This document shows, one piece after another, positions 21,498-32,209 of a stretch of 64,000 nucleotides of DNA. Position 1 is the first letter of the stretch. Each line of letters begins with the position of its first letter. The DNA lies in the NCBI GenBank assembly GCA_951804985.1, contig OX638133.1, forward strand, positions 12,668,501 to 12,732,500. Reading direction: 5' to 3'. This DNA is from Dryomyza anilis (lineage: Eukaryota > Arthropoda > Insecta > Diptera > Dryomyzidae). A program made the position numbers and the translations under genes. The notes under the pieces were generated by a model. It had not been told where the DNA came from. It made no database searches and saw only the letters and a program-made list of their open reading frames with translations.

Positions 21498-22788
21498 AGG
21501 ACTGCGTCGAATAAAATTGTCCGCTAAAAAAATGAAAAAATCTAGAAATCTAGTAATAGAATTTTTATGGAATAAAATATTTTATTTTGCAAATTATTTT
21601 TAGATTTAAAAAAAATATAAAAAACCAGAAATTAATATTTTTTAATAAAAAGTTTTAATTTTTCCGGAACCCCTTCCATTAATGTTGTAATGGTAGTGTC
21701 CGACACCCTCACAGCTGCTGAAGACCACTTTCTTTTAAAGTCTGGAAGGTCTTTGGCCACTTTTTTTGTTGTCTTCATCTCCCTATTTACTGAAGCCCAG
21801 TATCTCCCAATCGGCCTGAGTTCTGGACAGTTTGGTGGTTTGGCTTCTCTAGGCACCAAAATCACTGCATTTTGTTGGATCCACTCTAAGGCCGTTTTTC
21901 TGTAGTGACATGAAGCGAGGTCAGGCCAAAAAAATGTGGACACTTAATGTTGGCGTAAAAATGGAAGCAATCTTATTTGCAAGCATACCTTCACATATAT
22001 TTCGCTATTAATTGTACCCGATGTCACGAATGAGCTGCTCCTTTTTCCACAACTGCAAATTGCCTGCCAAACAAGGGAATTTTGTCATTTTTTTTGATTT
22101 GAATTTTTCAGCGACATTTCCTGGAAAATCGGCTGTATAAAATTCCTGCCCAGGTAGCTGAGAAAAGTCCGCTAAAACATAAGTTTCGTCGTCCATTATG
22201 CAGCAATCGAATTTTATTAAAAAATCTTGGTTCAGCTTTTTAGCTCGTTGTTTTGCGGTTTCATTCTTGACGGCATTTCTATCCGGAACTTTTTGGACCT
22301 TGTACTTCTTCAGCCCAGCTTCTTTCTTAGTCCTGCCCACGCAAGATTCTGAGCAATCCGCCTTTCTCGCCAATTTCCTTCCGGATACTTATGCTTGGAT
22401 ATTTCTTTAAAATATTCACAACCTTCTTCGACTTTTCACGATCATGTGGGCCTTTTTTTTTACCAGAACCTTTCTTCCGATCAATACTCAGGTCTTCCTT
22501 AAAGCGGTTGATAACGCGAGAAATGGTCTTAGAGTTAGCCCCTACCTCCTTGGAAATTTTTTTAAAGGACCAACTAGGTTGTTTTTGAAAAATTTTAATT
22601 ATATTTTCTCGCACTTCCACTTCGTTTGCCATTTTCGCGTTAAATAAATTTTATATTTACTATAACTGACACAAATTATTTTTTGCCATTTAATTCAGAG
22701 CTACTATGATCAAACTTTTTTAATTTGAATCTTGCAATAGCACATTATGGGATGATATGTAACGGAAAATTTTATTCGACGCAGTCCT
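21498..22788 (-). mobile_element. Tc1/mariner DD37E element, copy 1
   Basis: Inverted ends AGGACTGCGTCGAATAAAAT are flanked by TA on both sides (21,496-21,497; 22,789-22,790), the target duplication typical of Tc1/mariner. Total length is 1,291 bp, within the family norm. It encodes one transposase on the minus strand, now broken. It sits inside the fold-back element in inverted orientation to copy 2, about 1.1 kb away. Confidence 0.93.
21632..22632 (-). pseudogene. DD37E mariner transposase, broken (copy 1)
   Basis: The gene would encode a cut-and-paste transposase. The start is ATG at 22,630-22,632, opening MANEVEVRENIIKIFQKQPS. The N-terminal part shows a helix-turn-helix (FKKISKEVGANSKTISRVIN) and a basic GSGKKKG linker. 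The frame shifts near 22,370 into a segment with the first catalytic aspartate in CIMDDETYV. It then stops at 22,008, and the last segment in another frame carries the second aspartate in FFWPDLASCHY. The third catalytic residue, 37 residues on, is Gly (PELRPIGRYW; codon at 21,806-21,808) instead of Glu. Thus it has at least two frameshifts plus loss of the catalytic Glu. DD37E spacing resembles the ITmD37E group known from mosquitoes. Confidence 0.9.
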
Positions 22789-23802
22789 TATGACAGCAAA
22801 ACTGGCAGGATTATAGCCCGCAAAGTTGGGGTATGGTAGGCAATACGTGTGAAGCAAAATGGTAGAGACAGGCAGGTCATGGTAGGCAATTGGGTGAAAT
22901 CAAAAAGGGCAAGCAAAGGTGTGGAATGGAAGGCAATGGGCAGAGAGCATAAATATAGCAATACCGACAACAACTAAACTTCTTGTTGCGCAGAAACAAC
23001 GACGAATTTTGTTTGTTGTAAACGATCACGCAATTCGATGTTGAGTTGCTGGATTTGCACTTGTTTGTTCTTGCACTTACAAATATTTCAAGCACAACAA
23101 GAAGTTTTGTTTATGGACGCAAAGCTGGACACCACTCATATCAGCAACAACTTCGGCGATTTGATATTTTATTAAAACTGACGGCACACATTTAAACTGG
23201 CACAAACTAAAAAAAACGCGCGGCGTGGCACATTCCTTGGCACAGTGTAGCAAATATAAGCCAAAAAGTTTCAATATTAAAAATTTTTGAAGTAAAATTT
23301 TATATTTGTCAAAAAAAATAATGTCAAAAATTTTCTAAAAGCTGTCTTGAAAAAAATGATACCTTTCCCTTTCATTATCCTGCTATAAAACTACGTTTAA
23401 TATTTGAAAACATAAATTCATATACGAACATTTTGCCTGATACAGCCAGGCTACCTGTCCGTGTCACTTTCCTGCTATAAAAAAACTTCAAAACAGAAAT
23501 TTATAAAAAAATGTTTTTGCCTGCTACAGACAGGCTACCTTTCCCCACCATTAGGCTGTTATAAAGATGCTATTCAAATTAAAAAAAAAAACAAAACTTA
23601 CAAAATAACGCCTTTGCCTGCTAGGTGTTGGCTTGAACATACTAGTTTCCTGCGTAAACGCTGCTATAGGAAGCATGCCATTTTTCAAAAATTCAAAATG
23701 CCTGCTATGCGATTTGTATTTCCAACCATATTCCTGTGAGTTTTCCTCAAAACAGCTATTATAATACCAGTTTCCTTGCATATTTTTTGTCTCGTGTAGA
23801 TA

Positions 23803-23881
23803 ACATAAAAACAAAAGCAAAAATGGATATACAATAACAATTGAAAACACAAAAATTAAAACAAAAGCAAAATAAAAAATA
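23803..23881. repeat. A-rich tract, continuation
   Basis: AAAACAAAAGCAAAA-type sequence matches that left of the fold-back element and ends at the TA target of the second mariner. Confidence 0.65.
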
Positions 23882-25170
23882 AGGACTGCGTCGAATAATA
23901 TTGTCCGTTACATATTTTCCCATAATGAGCTATTGCAAGATTCAAATTAAAAAAATTTGATCAAAGTAGCTCTGAATTAAATGGCAGAAAATAATTTGTG
24001 TCAGTTATAGTCAATACAAAATTTATTTAACGCGAAAATGGCAAACGAAGTGGAAGTGCGAGAAAATATAATTAAAATTTTTCAAAAACAACCTAGTTGG
24101 TATTTTAAAAAAAATTGCCAAGAAGGTAGGGGCTAACCTTAAGACCATTTCTCGCGTTATCAACCGCTTTAAGGACGACCTGAGTATTGATCGGAAGAAA
24201 GGTTCTGGTAAAAAAATGACCCACATGATCGTGAAAAGTCGAAGAAGGTTGTGAATATTTTAAAGAAAGATCCAAGCATATCCGGAAGGAAATTGGCGAG
24301 AAAGGCGGATTGCTCAGAATCTTTAGTGCGCAGGACTAAGAAATAAGCTGGGCTGAAGACGTACAAGCTCCAATAAGTTCCGGATAGAAATGTCGTCAAA
24401 AATGAAACCGCAAAACAACGAGCTAAAAAGCTGAACCAAGATTTTTTTAAAAAATTCGATTGCTGCATAATGGACGACGAAACTTATGTTTTAGCGGACT
24501 TTTCTCAGCTACCTGGGCAGGAATTTTATACAGTCGATTATCGAGGAAATGTCGCTGAAAAATTCAAATAAAAAAAAATGACAAAATTGCCTTGTTTGGC
24601 AGGCAATTTGCAGTTGTGGAAAAAGGAGCAGCTCATTCGTGACATCGGGTACAATTAATAGCGAAATATATGTGAAGGAATGCTTGCAAAAGAGATTGCT
24701 TCCATTTTTACGCCAACATGAAGTGTCCACATTTTTTTGGCCTGACCTCGCTTCATGTCACTACAGCAAAACGGCCTTAGAGTGGATCCAACAAAATGCA
24801 GTGATTTTGGTGCCTAGAGTAGCCAATCCACCAAACTGTCCAGAACTCAGGCCGATTGAGAGATACTGGGCTTTAGTAAAAAGGGAGATGAAGACAACAA
24901 AAAAAGTGGCCAAAGACCTTCAAGACTTTAAAAGAAAGTGGTCTTCAGCAGCTTTGAGGGTGTCGTACACTACCATTACAACATTAATGGAAGGGGTTCC
25001 GGAAAAATTCAAACTTTTTATTAAAAAATATTAATTTCTGGTTTTTTATATTTTTTTTTTAAATCTAAAAATAATTTGCAAAATAAAATATTTTATTCTA
25101 TAAAATAGCGATTACTAGATTTCTCGATTTTTTCATTTTTGTAGCGGACAATTTTATTCGAAGCAGTCCT
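23882..25170 (+). mobile_element. Tc1/mariner DD37E element, copy 2
   Basis: Ends AGGACTGCGTCGAATAATAT and (reverse complement) AGGACTGCTTCGAATAAAAT are flanked by TA (23,880-23,881; 25,171-25,172). The length is 1,289 bp. It is clearly the same family as copy 1, in the opposite orientation. Confidence 0.93.
24038..25034 (+). pseudogene. DD37E mariner transposase, broken (copy 2)
   Basis: The ATG at 24,038 opens the same MANEVEVRENIIKIFQKQPS start as copy 1. Relative to copy 1, an extra A in an A-run near 24,105 breaks the helix-turn-helix, and a shortened A-run near 24,213 breaks the basic linker. The first aspartate (MDDETYV, near 24,473) survives. The last 131 codons are open and keep both later catalytic residues: FFWPDLASCHY and, 37 residues on, the Glu of PELRPIERYW. 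The frame change between the DDE blocks near the AAAAAATGACAAAATT run is shared with copy 1. Full function is therefore lost, though the catalytic end is better kept than in copy 1. Confidence 0.9.
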
Positions 25171-25695
25171 TAATACAAAGAAATCAACACATGTTTAATT
25201 TATTTCAACATTTAAATCAATTGCAACATAATATTCTTTTTTATAACTTTTCGTCTAAACGGCTACTGAAATTACTATTATTGTATAAGACTTTGCACGA
25301 TTTATATTCAACGATCAATTAGATTTTACAACTAAAATTCTGGCAATCTATGTATTATATATGTAGCTGGGTACTTAAAATAAATGACAGAAATTACGCT
25401 AATAAAATAAAAAAGGACTATAAACGAAAATACAAACAAATTAAATCTAAGATGTTGTGTACAATTTTCCCCCTAGAGTAGGCGCACACATACAAATACA
25501 AATAAATTATTTTCATTTCCGGTTCATCTAATATGTTAACCTAATAAAAATAAATAACTTGTTTGCCGCGCGCGCGCATGGCTCAAATGAAATCATGACC
25601 GGGTGGCAGGGTGTCCCAATAAGTGTTGGCCTAATCGCAGTTGGGCACAATGTCACTTAAAAGATGAATTTTTAATGGATACTTCCAGCAGTTGT
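25171..25695. other. AT-rich unassigned sequence
   Basis: Nothing recognisable apart from a short CG-alternating stretch (GCGCGCGCGC) near 25,568. Confidence 0.3.
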
Positions 25696-25841
25696 ACTCA
25701 GAAAAACCTTATATTGATTTAAAAGTATACAAAAAATAAAATAAAACAGAACAATTTATAGTATTTTGTAGTATTTAATTGGATTTACAGATTAATTTCA
25801 ATAGTAAAAACTATAATTTTTATGGTATATTTTTTCTGAGT
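25696..25841. mobile_element. Small MITE, ACTCAGAAAAA ends
   Basis: ACTCAGAAAAACC at the left is inverted at the right (TTTTTTCTGAGT). The 146-bp element has no coding capacity. Similar CTCAGAAAAAT words start AT-rich segments at about 28,865 and 59,190 (inverted), so this end motif may be shared by several MITEs here. Confidence 0.5.
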
Positions 25842-26478
25842 GTGCTAGACTGTATTGCATGATGTATTTATTAGAAAATCATTAAAAATTCAATATTTAG
25901 AAACGTTGTACACCTCGAGCTACTGCTATTTCTAGATACTTGGATAACTTGGAGCTGCTGGTCATGGTTGCTAAATTTCATTTTGTTCAAAACATGGTAT
26001 GTTTTACCCTTTTTTTTTTGACTTTTGTTCAGTCACGCCAAACAACGTCTTTGTGCAGAGTTTCCTTTTACTTTTTTTTATAACTTCCTTTTTTACTTTA
26101 TGACCAAGATATCTTTATTACAAATATGTTGTTTAGAAAAATGTTCCCTATAATATTTACTTTTTTTGATTTATTTTATTTTTTTTTTCCATTGTGTCAT
26201 GTTTCACGTTTCGCATCGTTGCGCCATTTGGTTTTCGTCGCATGTGTCAACGTGTCGATCGGAACACATTGCGCATTGTGGTCAAAGTTATGTCTCGGTC
26301 TGGTTATTCGTGTCGGCGAAATGTTACCATTTTTTATGGTAATAGTTTTTCGTGATGGAGCCTTTTTGGTTGACTTATTTTGTTGGTGTGCGTGCTAATT
26401 TTAAGAGCCAGCACACATTTATCGCATAGTTGATGTTTGTTTAAATTTTCTTCGTAGATGAAAAAAAAAACTACACTA
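25842..26478. other. Unassigned sequence
   Basis: The sequence is T-rich, then less AT-rich at 26,200-26,400 where a 90-codon plus-strand frame (26,126-26,398) occurs. The frame is hydrophobic at the start and has no recognised motif. I do not call it a gene. Confidence 0.3.
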
Positions 26479-26479
26479 A

Positions 26480-27880
26480 GAAAAACAGGCTAAAATCTTT
26501 GTAAACTTTATATTATTTTATGAAATTATAAATTTTAAGTGAAATTATTTATTCTTGGTGAAATTATGAATTTTTGAAGGAACTATTATTTTTTACTGAT
26601 ATTATAAATGTTTGGTAAAATTAAAAGATTTTGTTGATATTATGAATTTTGAGTGAAATTATGAATTTTCGGTGAATTAATAAATGTTTGGTGAAATTAT
26701 AAATTTTTGTTGATAATTTGAATTTTTGACGAAGTAATTAATTGTTGGTGAAATTATAAATGCATTTTATATTAAATTTTAAATATTTGGTGAAACTATT
26801 ATTTTCTCGGTGAAATTAGGATTTTTTTGTAAACTTATGATATTTAAGTGCAATTATAAATTTTTGTTGAAATCATGAATTTTTTGTAAAGTTTTGCGTT
26901 TTTCGTGAAATTATGAATTTTTGGTGAAATTATGAATTTTTGATGAAATTATGAATTTTTGGTGAAATTATGAATTTCTAATGATATTATGATTTTTTGT
27001 GAAATTATAAATTTTTGGTGGAATAATGAATTTTTGGTGTAATAATGAATTTTTGGTGAAATTATGAATTTTTGATGAAATAATGAATTTTTGGTTTTTC
27101 GTGAAATTATGAATTTTTGGTGAAATTATGAATTTTTGATGAAATTATGAATTTTTGGTGAAATTATGAATTTCTGATGAAATCATGAATTTTTTGTGAA
27201 GTTTTGCGTTTTTCGTGAAATTATGAATTTTTGGTGAAATTATGAATTTTTGGTGAAATTATGAATTTTTGGTGAAATTATGAATTTCTAATGAAATTAT
27301 GAATTTCTAATGAAATTATAAATTTTTGGTGGAATTATGAATTTTTGATGAAATTATAAATTTTTGGTGGAATTATGAATTTTTTGTGAAGTTTTGCGTT
27401 TTTCGTGAAATTATGAATTTTTGGTGAAATTATAAATTTTTGATGAAATTATGAATTTTTGGTGAAATTATGAATTTTTGGTGGAATTATGAATTTTTGA
27501 TGAAATCATGAATTTTTTGTGAGATTATAAATTTTTGGTGTAATAATGAATTTTTGGTGAATTATGAATTTTTGATGAAATTTTAATTTTTGATGAAATT
27601 ATGAATTTATGGTGAACTTATGAAATTTAAGTAAAATTACAAATTTTTGGTGAAATTCTGAACTTGTGTTGAAATTATGAATTTTTGAGGAAATAATGAA
27701 TTTTTGATGAAATAATGAATTTTTGGTGAAATAATGAATTTTAGGTGAAATAAGTCATTTTTGAAAAATAATTCATTTTAAAATTTTTCATGAAATTATG
27801 ACTTTTTAGTGTAACCAAAAATTTTGATGGAATCAAGAATTTTTCAGTAAATAATATATTTTTGTTGAATTTTTATATTT
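26480..27880. repeat. 19-bp satellite TGAAATTATGAATTTTTGG, about 1.4 kb
   Basis: Head-to-tail 19-bp units with scattered substitutions and indels run across the segment; the edges are most diverged. A variant block GTTTTGCGTTTTTCGTG recurs near 26,889, 27,200 and 27,391, showing higher-order duplication. The left edge contains CTAAGAAAAACAGG, similar to MITE ends here, so the array may have grown inside an element. Confidence 0.93.
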
Positions 27881-28313
27881 GTGGTGAATTTATTTTTTAT
27901 TTTTGTGTTTTTAACCCATTAATGCCTCTTGGGAAGAATAACACCAAAATAATGAAGCATTCTTATGCCAGATGAAACGTATCGCGAATTGGTTTCCGTA
28001 GATAGGTAGAGGAAGAATAGGTCTGCTCATAGATAATTTTTAGGTTATGTAGTATCATACCTTGGGATGGGTTGTAGGTGTTAATTTGTGGATCAGAAGT
28101 AAACAAATTTACAAAGTCAAAACAAAATTGCATGGAAATGATGAAGAAAAATAAGAAATCCCTCTTGTTGTGTAATATTATTAGGTGTTCACTAACTAAC
28201 AAAAAAATATTCAAATGGATGGCGCCAATATTTCCGTTAGAGGTTACCAAAACACACGAGAAATTGATTTATTTTGAAGTATAAATGCGTACTTGAAAAA
28301 TATGTGAATTTTA
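27881..28313. other. Unassigned sequence
   Basis: Moderately AT-rich. Two overlapping frames on opposite strands lack motifs. No repeat is recognised. Confidence 0.3.
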
Positions 28314-28654
28314 AAGGGTTTTTCAATAAGAGCGCTACAAAAGTTTTTTTCAAGGGTTTTACAACAGGGACACTACAAAAGTAGAGCGACAGGGACAGCA
28401 AACGACGCCATATTTCTTGCCGATCTTTCCGCATTTTTCTTCAGTAAGGTTTGCTATTTCATGGTGGAAAGATATACGAGCCAACAATGAGTCGAAATTA
28501 TTAAAATTTACTACCAAATTTCGAATTCGTATATCTTTCTAGCATGAAATGGCAATCCTTACTGAAGAGAAAAGTCAAAAGAGCGGCAAGTAATATGGCA
28601 TCGTTTGCAGTCCCTGTCGCTCTACTTTTGTAGCGTCCCTGTTGAAAAACCCTT
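28314..28654. mobile_element. Hairpin MITE related to the mariner-type element at 54.9 kb, copy 1
   Basis: TA-flanked (28,312-28,313; 28,655-28,656) with ends AAGGGTTTTTCAA. Arms of about 150 bp, including ACAAAAGTAGAGCGACAGGG, are inverted copies of each other, so one strand can fold into a long hairpin. The left arm carries an extra partial duplicate of the end (TTTTCAAGGGTTTTACAACA). It is non-coding. Confidence 0.88.
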
Positions 28655-29460
28655 TATATTAGGTTTTCTGGGTTTGATCAGATGAATTATAATCTAAATA
28701 TCCTATATACTTTATACTTAACACAGATGTGAAGTTTCAATGAAATTGTACGAAGGAAATCAGCCATCAATAGGTTAGTAAAATTTTAGTACACTTTTTA
28801 CACTTAATATTGCTTTGAACGTATTTAAATCTGAAGCTATGAACCATACATTTTTAATAGTTACTCAGAAAAATATCATACAATTAATAGTTTTTTTTTT
28901 ACTATTAAAATTAGTTAATTTATAAATTAGTTAATAATATAAATTATTATTTCTAATCGAACCATTAAATACTATTTCGAAAATATTGCTTGAAAATTAT
29001 GTTAAAAATAGGTAATCCTCTTGATGATGATTATTGACCAAATATTGTGATGTTTTTTTATGTCGTACATATTTTAGATACTGCCACCTAAAAATTAGAG
29101 CAGGTTTCGCACTACGTTAAAATTAGAGCGAAAAAAACTACTTAAAACCACTATAAAACTTATTACGAACATGCTTAAAATGCGTATAACATATACAAAA
29201 TTGAAGAAAAATTATTTGATAGTGTATTTTTGTGTATCGTATTTTTACGTCCAGAAAAAATACTATAAAAATAATAGTTTTATACTATTAAAAATAGTCA
29301 ATAGGATAAATTATTATTTTAATGAGAAAATACCATTAAATTTTAGAAAATACCATGTTATTGCCATTGAATTTATATGAAAAGATTTTTTTTGTATTCT
29401 ATTAAATCAATAATTGTCCTATTGAACAATTTTAATTGCTTTTGAGAGAATTTTTTCTAG
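28655..29460. other. AT-rich sequence, possible MITE relic
   Basis: CTCAGAAAAATATCATA near 28,865 and AATTTTTTCTAGG near 29,450 could be decayed inverted ends. The interior is AT-rich, with repeated ACTATTAAAA words near 28,900 and 29,282. No coding similarity is seen. Confidence 0.3.
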
Positions 29461-30470
29461 GTGTAGTAACGTCTGGAACATTTCTTGTGTGCTCTTTCAC
29501 ACACACACACACAAACACAGTTGGCCTTGCTTGGTATTGCTCAAATATGTATCATGTAGTCGTTGCTGCTGTGTGAAAATGAACGACTGTAGTACGCGCG
29601 GTACGTAGTTTGGTAAATGTGCAAAAAAGCGGAAAACTGAAACAAATAATAATAAAAATGTCGAACTCTACACGTGTCGCTGCCATTGTTTTATTTTCCT
29701 ATTCTTTTTCTTCTACTTTTTTTTATTCGTTTTTATTATTTTCTTATTGTTGCCATTGCTGTGCTTTGCTACTGCTGCCTGGTCCAAGGATTTTCCAGCT
29801 TTACTTTTAGCGTTTTTGTGCAGCTTCATACGCTCGCTCGCTCGCACGCTTCTCTGGTTGCTTTTGCTGCTGCTGCTGCTGACTGCCTCCTGGTCACGTG
29901 GTTACGTGGTGCTGGTTGGTTGCCAGAACCATCATGTTGCCAACAAAACAAAAGGGCGACAACAACCAACTGTCAGTCAGCAATACACATGACAGGACAG
30001 AGGGGGAACAGTTGATGGAAAATTTTAAAGTTTTATTTCATAGTTTCACTATTGATTACATTCCAGCAAACCAAAAGATATCTTAATGGAGTCATATTCG
30101 TTAATATATAATAGACATCTGCACAAATGCATTTGAAGTTTCCGCTGCAAAATATGAACTACTATACCCTACAGTATTGAGTGCATTTTGCAATGACAGT
30201 CGAAAGTATTATAGTGAAGTCTCTACTGCGAGTGCACTACACTTCACTTCAGTATTTGTTTCATTGGTGTCAAATAGTGTCAAGACATTTGTTTTTCAAG
30301 ATATTTAAGCTTTGAAAATCAAAACCAAGTGACACTACTGCTGCTGAAAATGCAACAAGTACAGTGAGTGCAGTGAGTAAGATCAACGAGTAACGAACGA
30401 GAAGAGGCACATTGAAAACAACAGAGACGCTCGGAGTGCGAGGGGCAGTAATGTTGTTGTCGGCATTTAT
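29461..30470. other. Host-like non-coding island
   Basis: Less AT-rich, with a CA tract near 29,500, a CTGCTGCTG tract near 29,870 and repeated GTGAGTGCAGTGAGT-like words near 30,365. All three plus-strand frames are open for 60-110 codons over 29,610-30,086. That is a composition effect, and none resembles a known protein. Confidence 0.4.
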
Positions 30471-32209
30471 GTGTTTTTAAAAAATACAAGAAACATTAAA
30501 AAATAAAAATTCTTAAAAAAATTTTTGTTCGATAAATATAAAAAACTTAATATATAATATTATATGATTTTTCTTATACCTTTGAATTTTTCGATATTTC
30601 AATATTAATAAAAAATTCTTACTCAAAGTTATAAGCTGTTCATTTCTGTATTTGAATTTTAAGTGCATCTCATTTTAGGCCTGTTCACTACTACCAAGTC
30701 ATGTTTGTATTTTGTTTTGACACTACTTGTGCTTTGTTGTTGTTGTGAGCAACACATTCATTTGGTTTTGAAGTATAGAGTTGGCGACAGTAAATATTTT
30801 GAAATATATAGAATTTGTAGATGTCTAATATATAAAAATAGGGTCTTCGATAAAAAACGTGACCTCGTCAAATATATCGAGTTGGTATCTTAAAAATTTT
30901 AAGTTTTCAACATTAGCCTGCAATTAAAAATGCTTGCTTGCAATTAAAATATGTTTACCCTTCCGCCAGATGATGGCAGTCTTAAAGCACTAATAAAAGT
31001 TGCCTAATACTTTAAGACGCACCTGATAATAAGCCCAAAATCATAGCTATTAACGTCTCTAAATAGCCATTTGATGAAATGTAATTATTGCCGGCTGCCA
31101 AATGACGACGACGGCATCTATAAAATGTAACCTCCTGCCAGACGACAGTGCTTTAAACATTTTATGAGTTTGACAAATTTTGGGCCACGGCTCCCAAATG
31201 AGATATACGCCAATTTAGTGAAAGACTTAATGGGCGCGCGTCACCAGTCAACACTAGGCAACAACATAAAACAATTACAAATTGTTATAGTAGGCATACT
31301 AAAAATGCACATAGTATAGAAGAACAACAAAAACAAATGCAAAATTAACGTGTCACCTAATAAACCAAATAATTATTATAAATTGACGTAAGGGCTGGCA
31401 TGGACGGGGCTGGGTTGGCTGCCTCAAACACAGACACATTAAAAATGCCCGTGAGACACGTTGTTGACGTGTTTCAAATATTTTCGCACTTTGTGCAAAA
31501 TTTGATGATGGCTTTGATGTAACGTTTACGCATTTGACACGTCTATAATATTTGTGAGGGTTTTTTTGTAACTTTAGGCCATATTCGCTGCATTAAACGT
31601 CGTTTTCAGTGGCTGCAAAATGCATTAAACTGTGAATTTTATGCCAAAGAAATGATGTCGTTTTATGACAAAATTATTTAAAGCTTTCGAAAATCATTTA
31701 CATTATTTATTATACAATCAAAAACATATCTCTGACATCAAGTTCCACCAACATATGTTAATCTAATGGAATCACAGCTAAATTCTATTCATTCGCGTTT
31801 TGATTCACATGCTGCTGCCTCTGACATACAATTCTGTTGATTTTTTCATTATAATAGAATGAAAATAAATGAAGAACAAAATTATTTCTGACAGTTTTTC
31901 GTACACGTGTCGCGGCGTTCCATTAAAAATTGCCGCATACACACAAAGGAACGCCACTTGGATACTACGATACTCTATTCAATCGGTGTGTGGAATTTTT
32001 TCCAACTCCAGTCAGTTTTTTTGCACACTTATGGCAGTATTTTTTTCTGGTATCTAATGTAGAGCCCAGGTAACAGAAACCATCATAATTATGTGGCTGA
32101 TGTAAAACGGAGGAGATGGACGCATATTGGTGCAAGAATTCTTTGCAATGGATAAAAATTTCAATATTTTATCAAAAGAAAAAAAAATGGAAATGCAACT
32201 TTTTTAAAC
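30471..32209. other. Non-coding sequence including a denser island at 30,950-31,560
   Basis: The segment 30,950-31,560 is less AT-rich and free of recognisable repeats, so it is the best candidate in this stretch for conserved host regulatory DNA. Its flanks are AT-rich. No coding frame is supported. Confidence 0.35.

Larger units (their letters stand above)
21353..23796. mobile_element. Fold-back-like DNA element, copy 1, carrying a mariner
   Basis: Inverted ends CCCGAGACAAAA and CACGAGACAAAA are flanked by TAGATA on both sides (21,347-21,352 and 23,797-23,802). The element lies in A-rich sequence. Inside, AACTTCTTGTTG and CAACAAGAAGTT bracket a central region. The arms contain many short GGTAGGCAA/TAGCAGGCA words and imperfect tandem blocks. 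A related copy lies at 43,693-45,010. No transposase of its own is seen. Net length without the mariner is about 1.15 kb. Confidence 0.75.

Noticed and set aside
24023..24730. Minus-strand frames in mariner copy 2 and plus-strand frames in copy 1 (21,690-22,647)
   Set aside because: Antisense shadows of the transposase genes.
26126..26398. 90-codon plus-strand frame with a hydrophobic start
   Set aside because: No recognised domain, no splice or polyadenylation support, and it lies in T-rich sequence that gives such frames by chance.
29610..30086. Four overlapping plus-strand frames in three phases
   Set aside because: All phases are open in a CTG-rich, less AT-rich island. No phase shows a recognisable domain, and a single real exon would not open all three.
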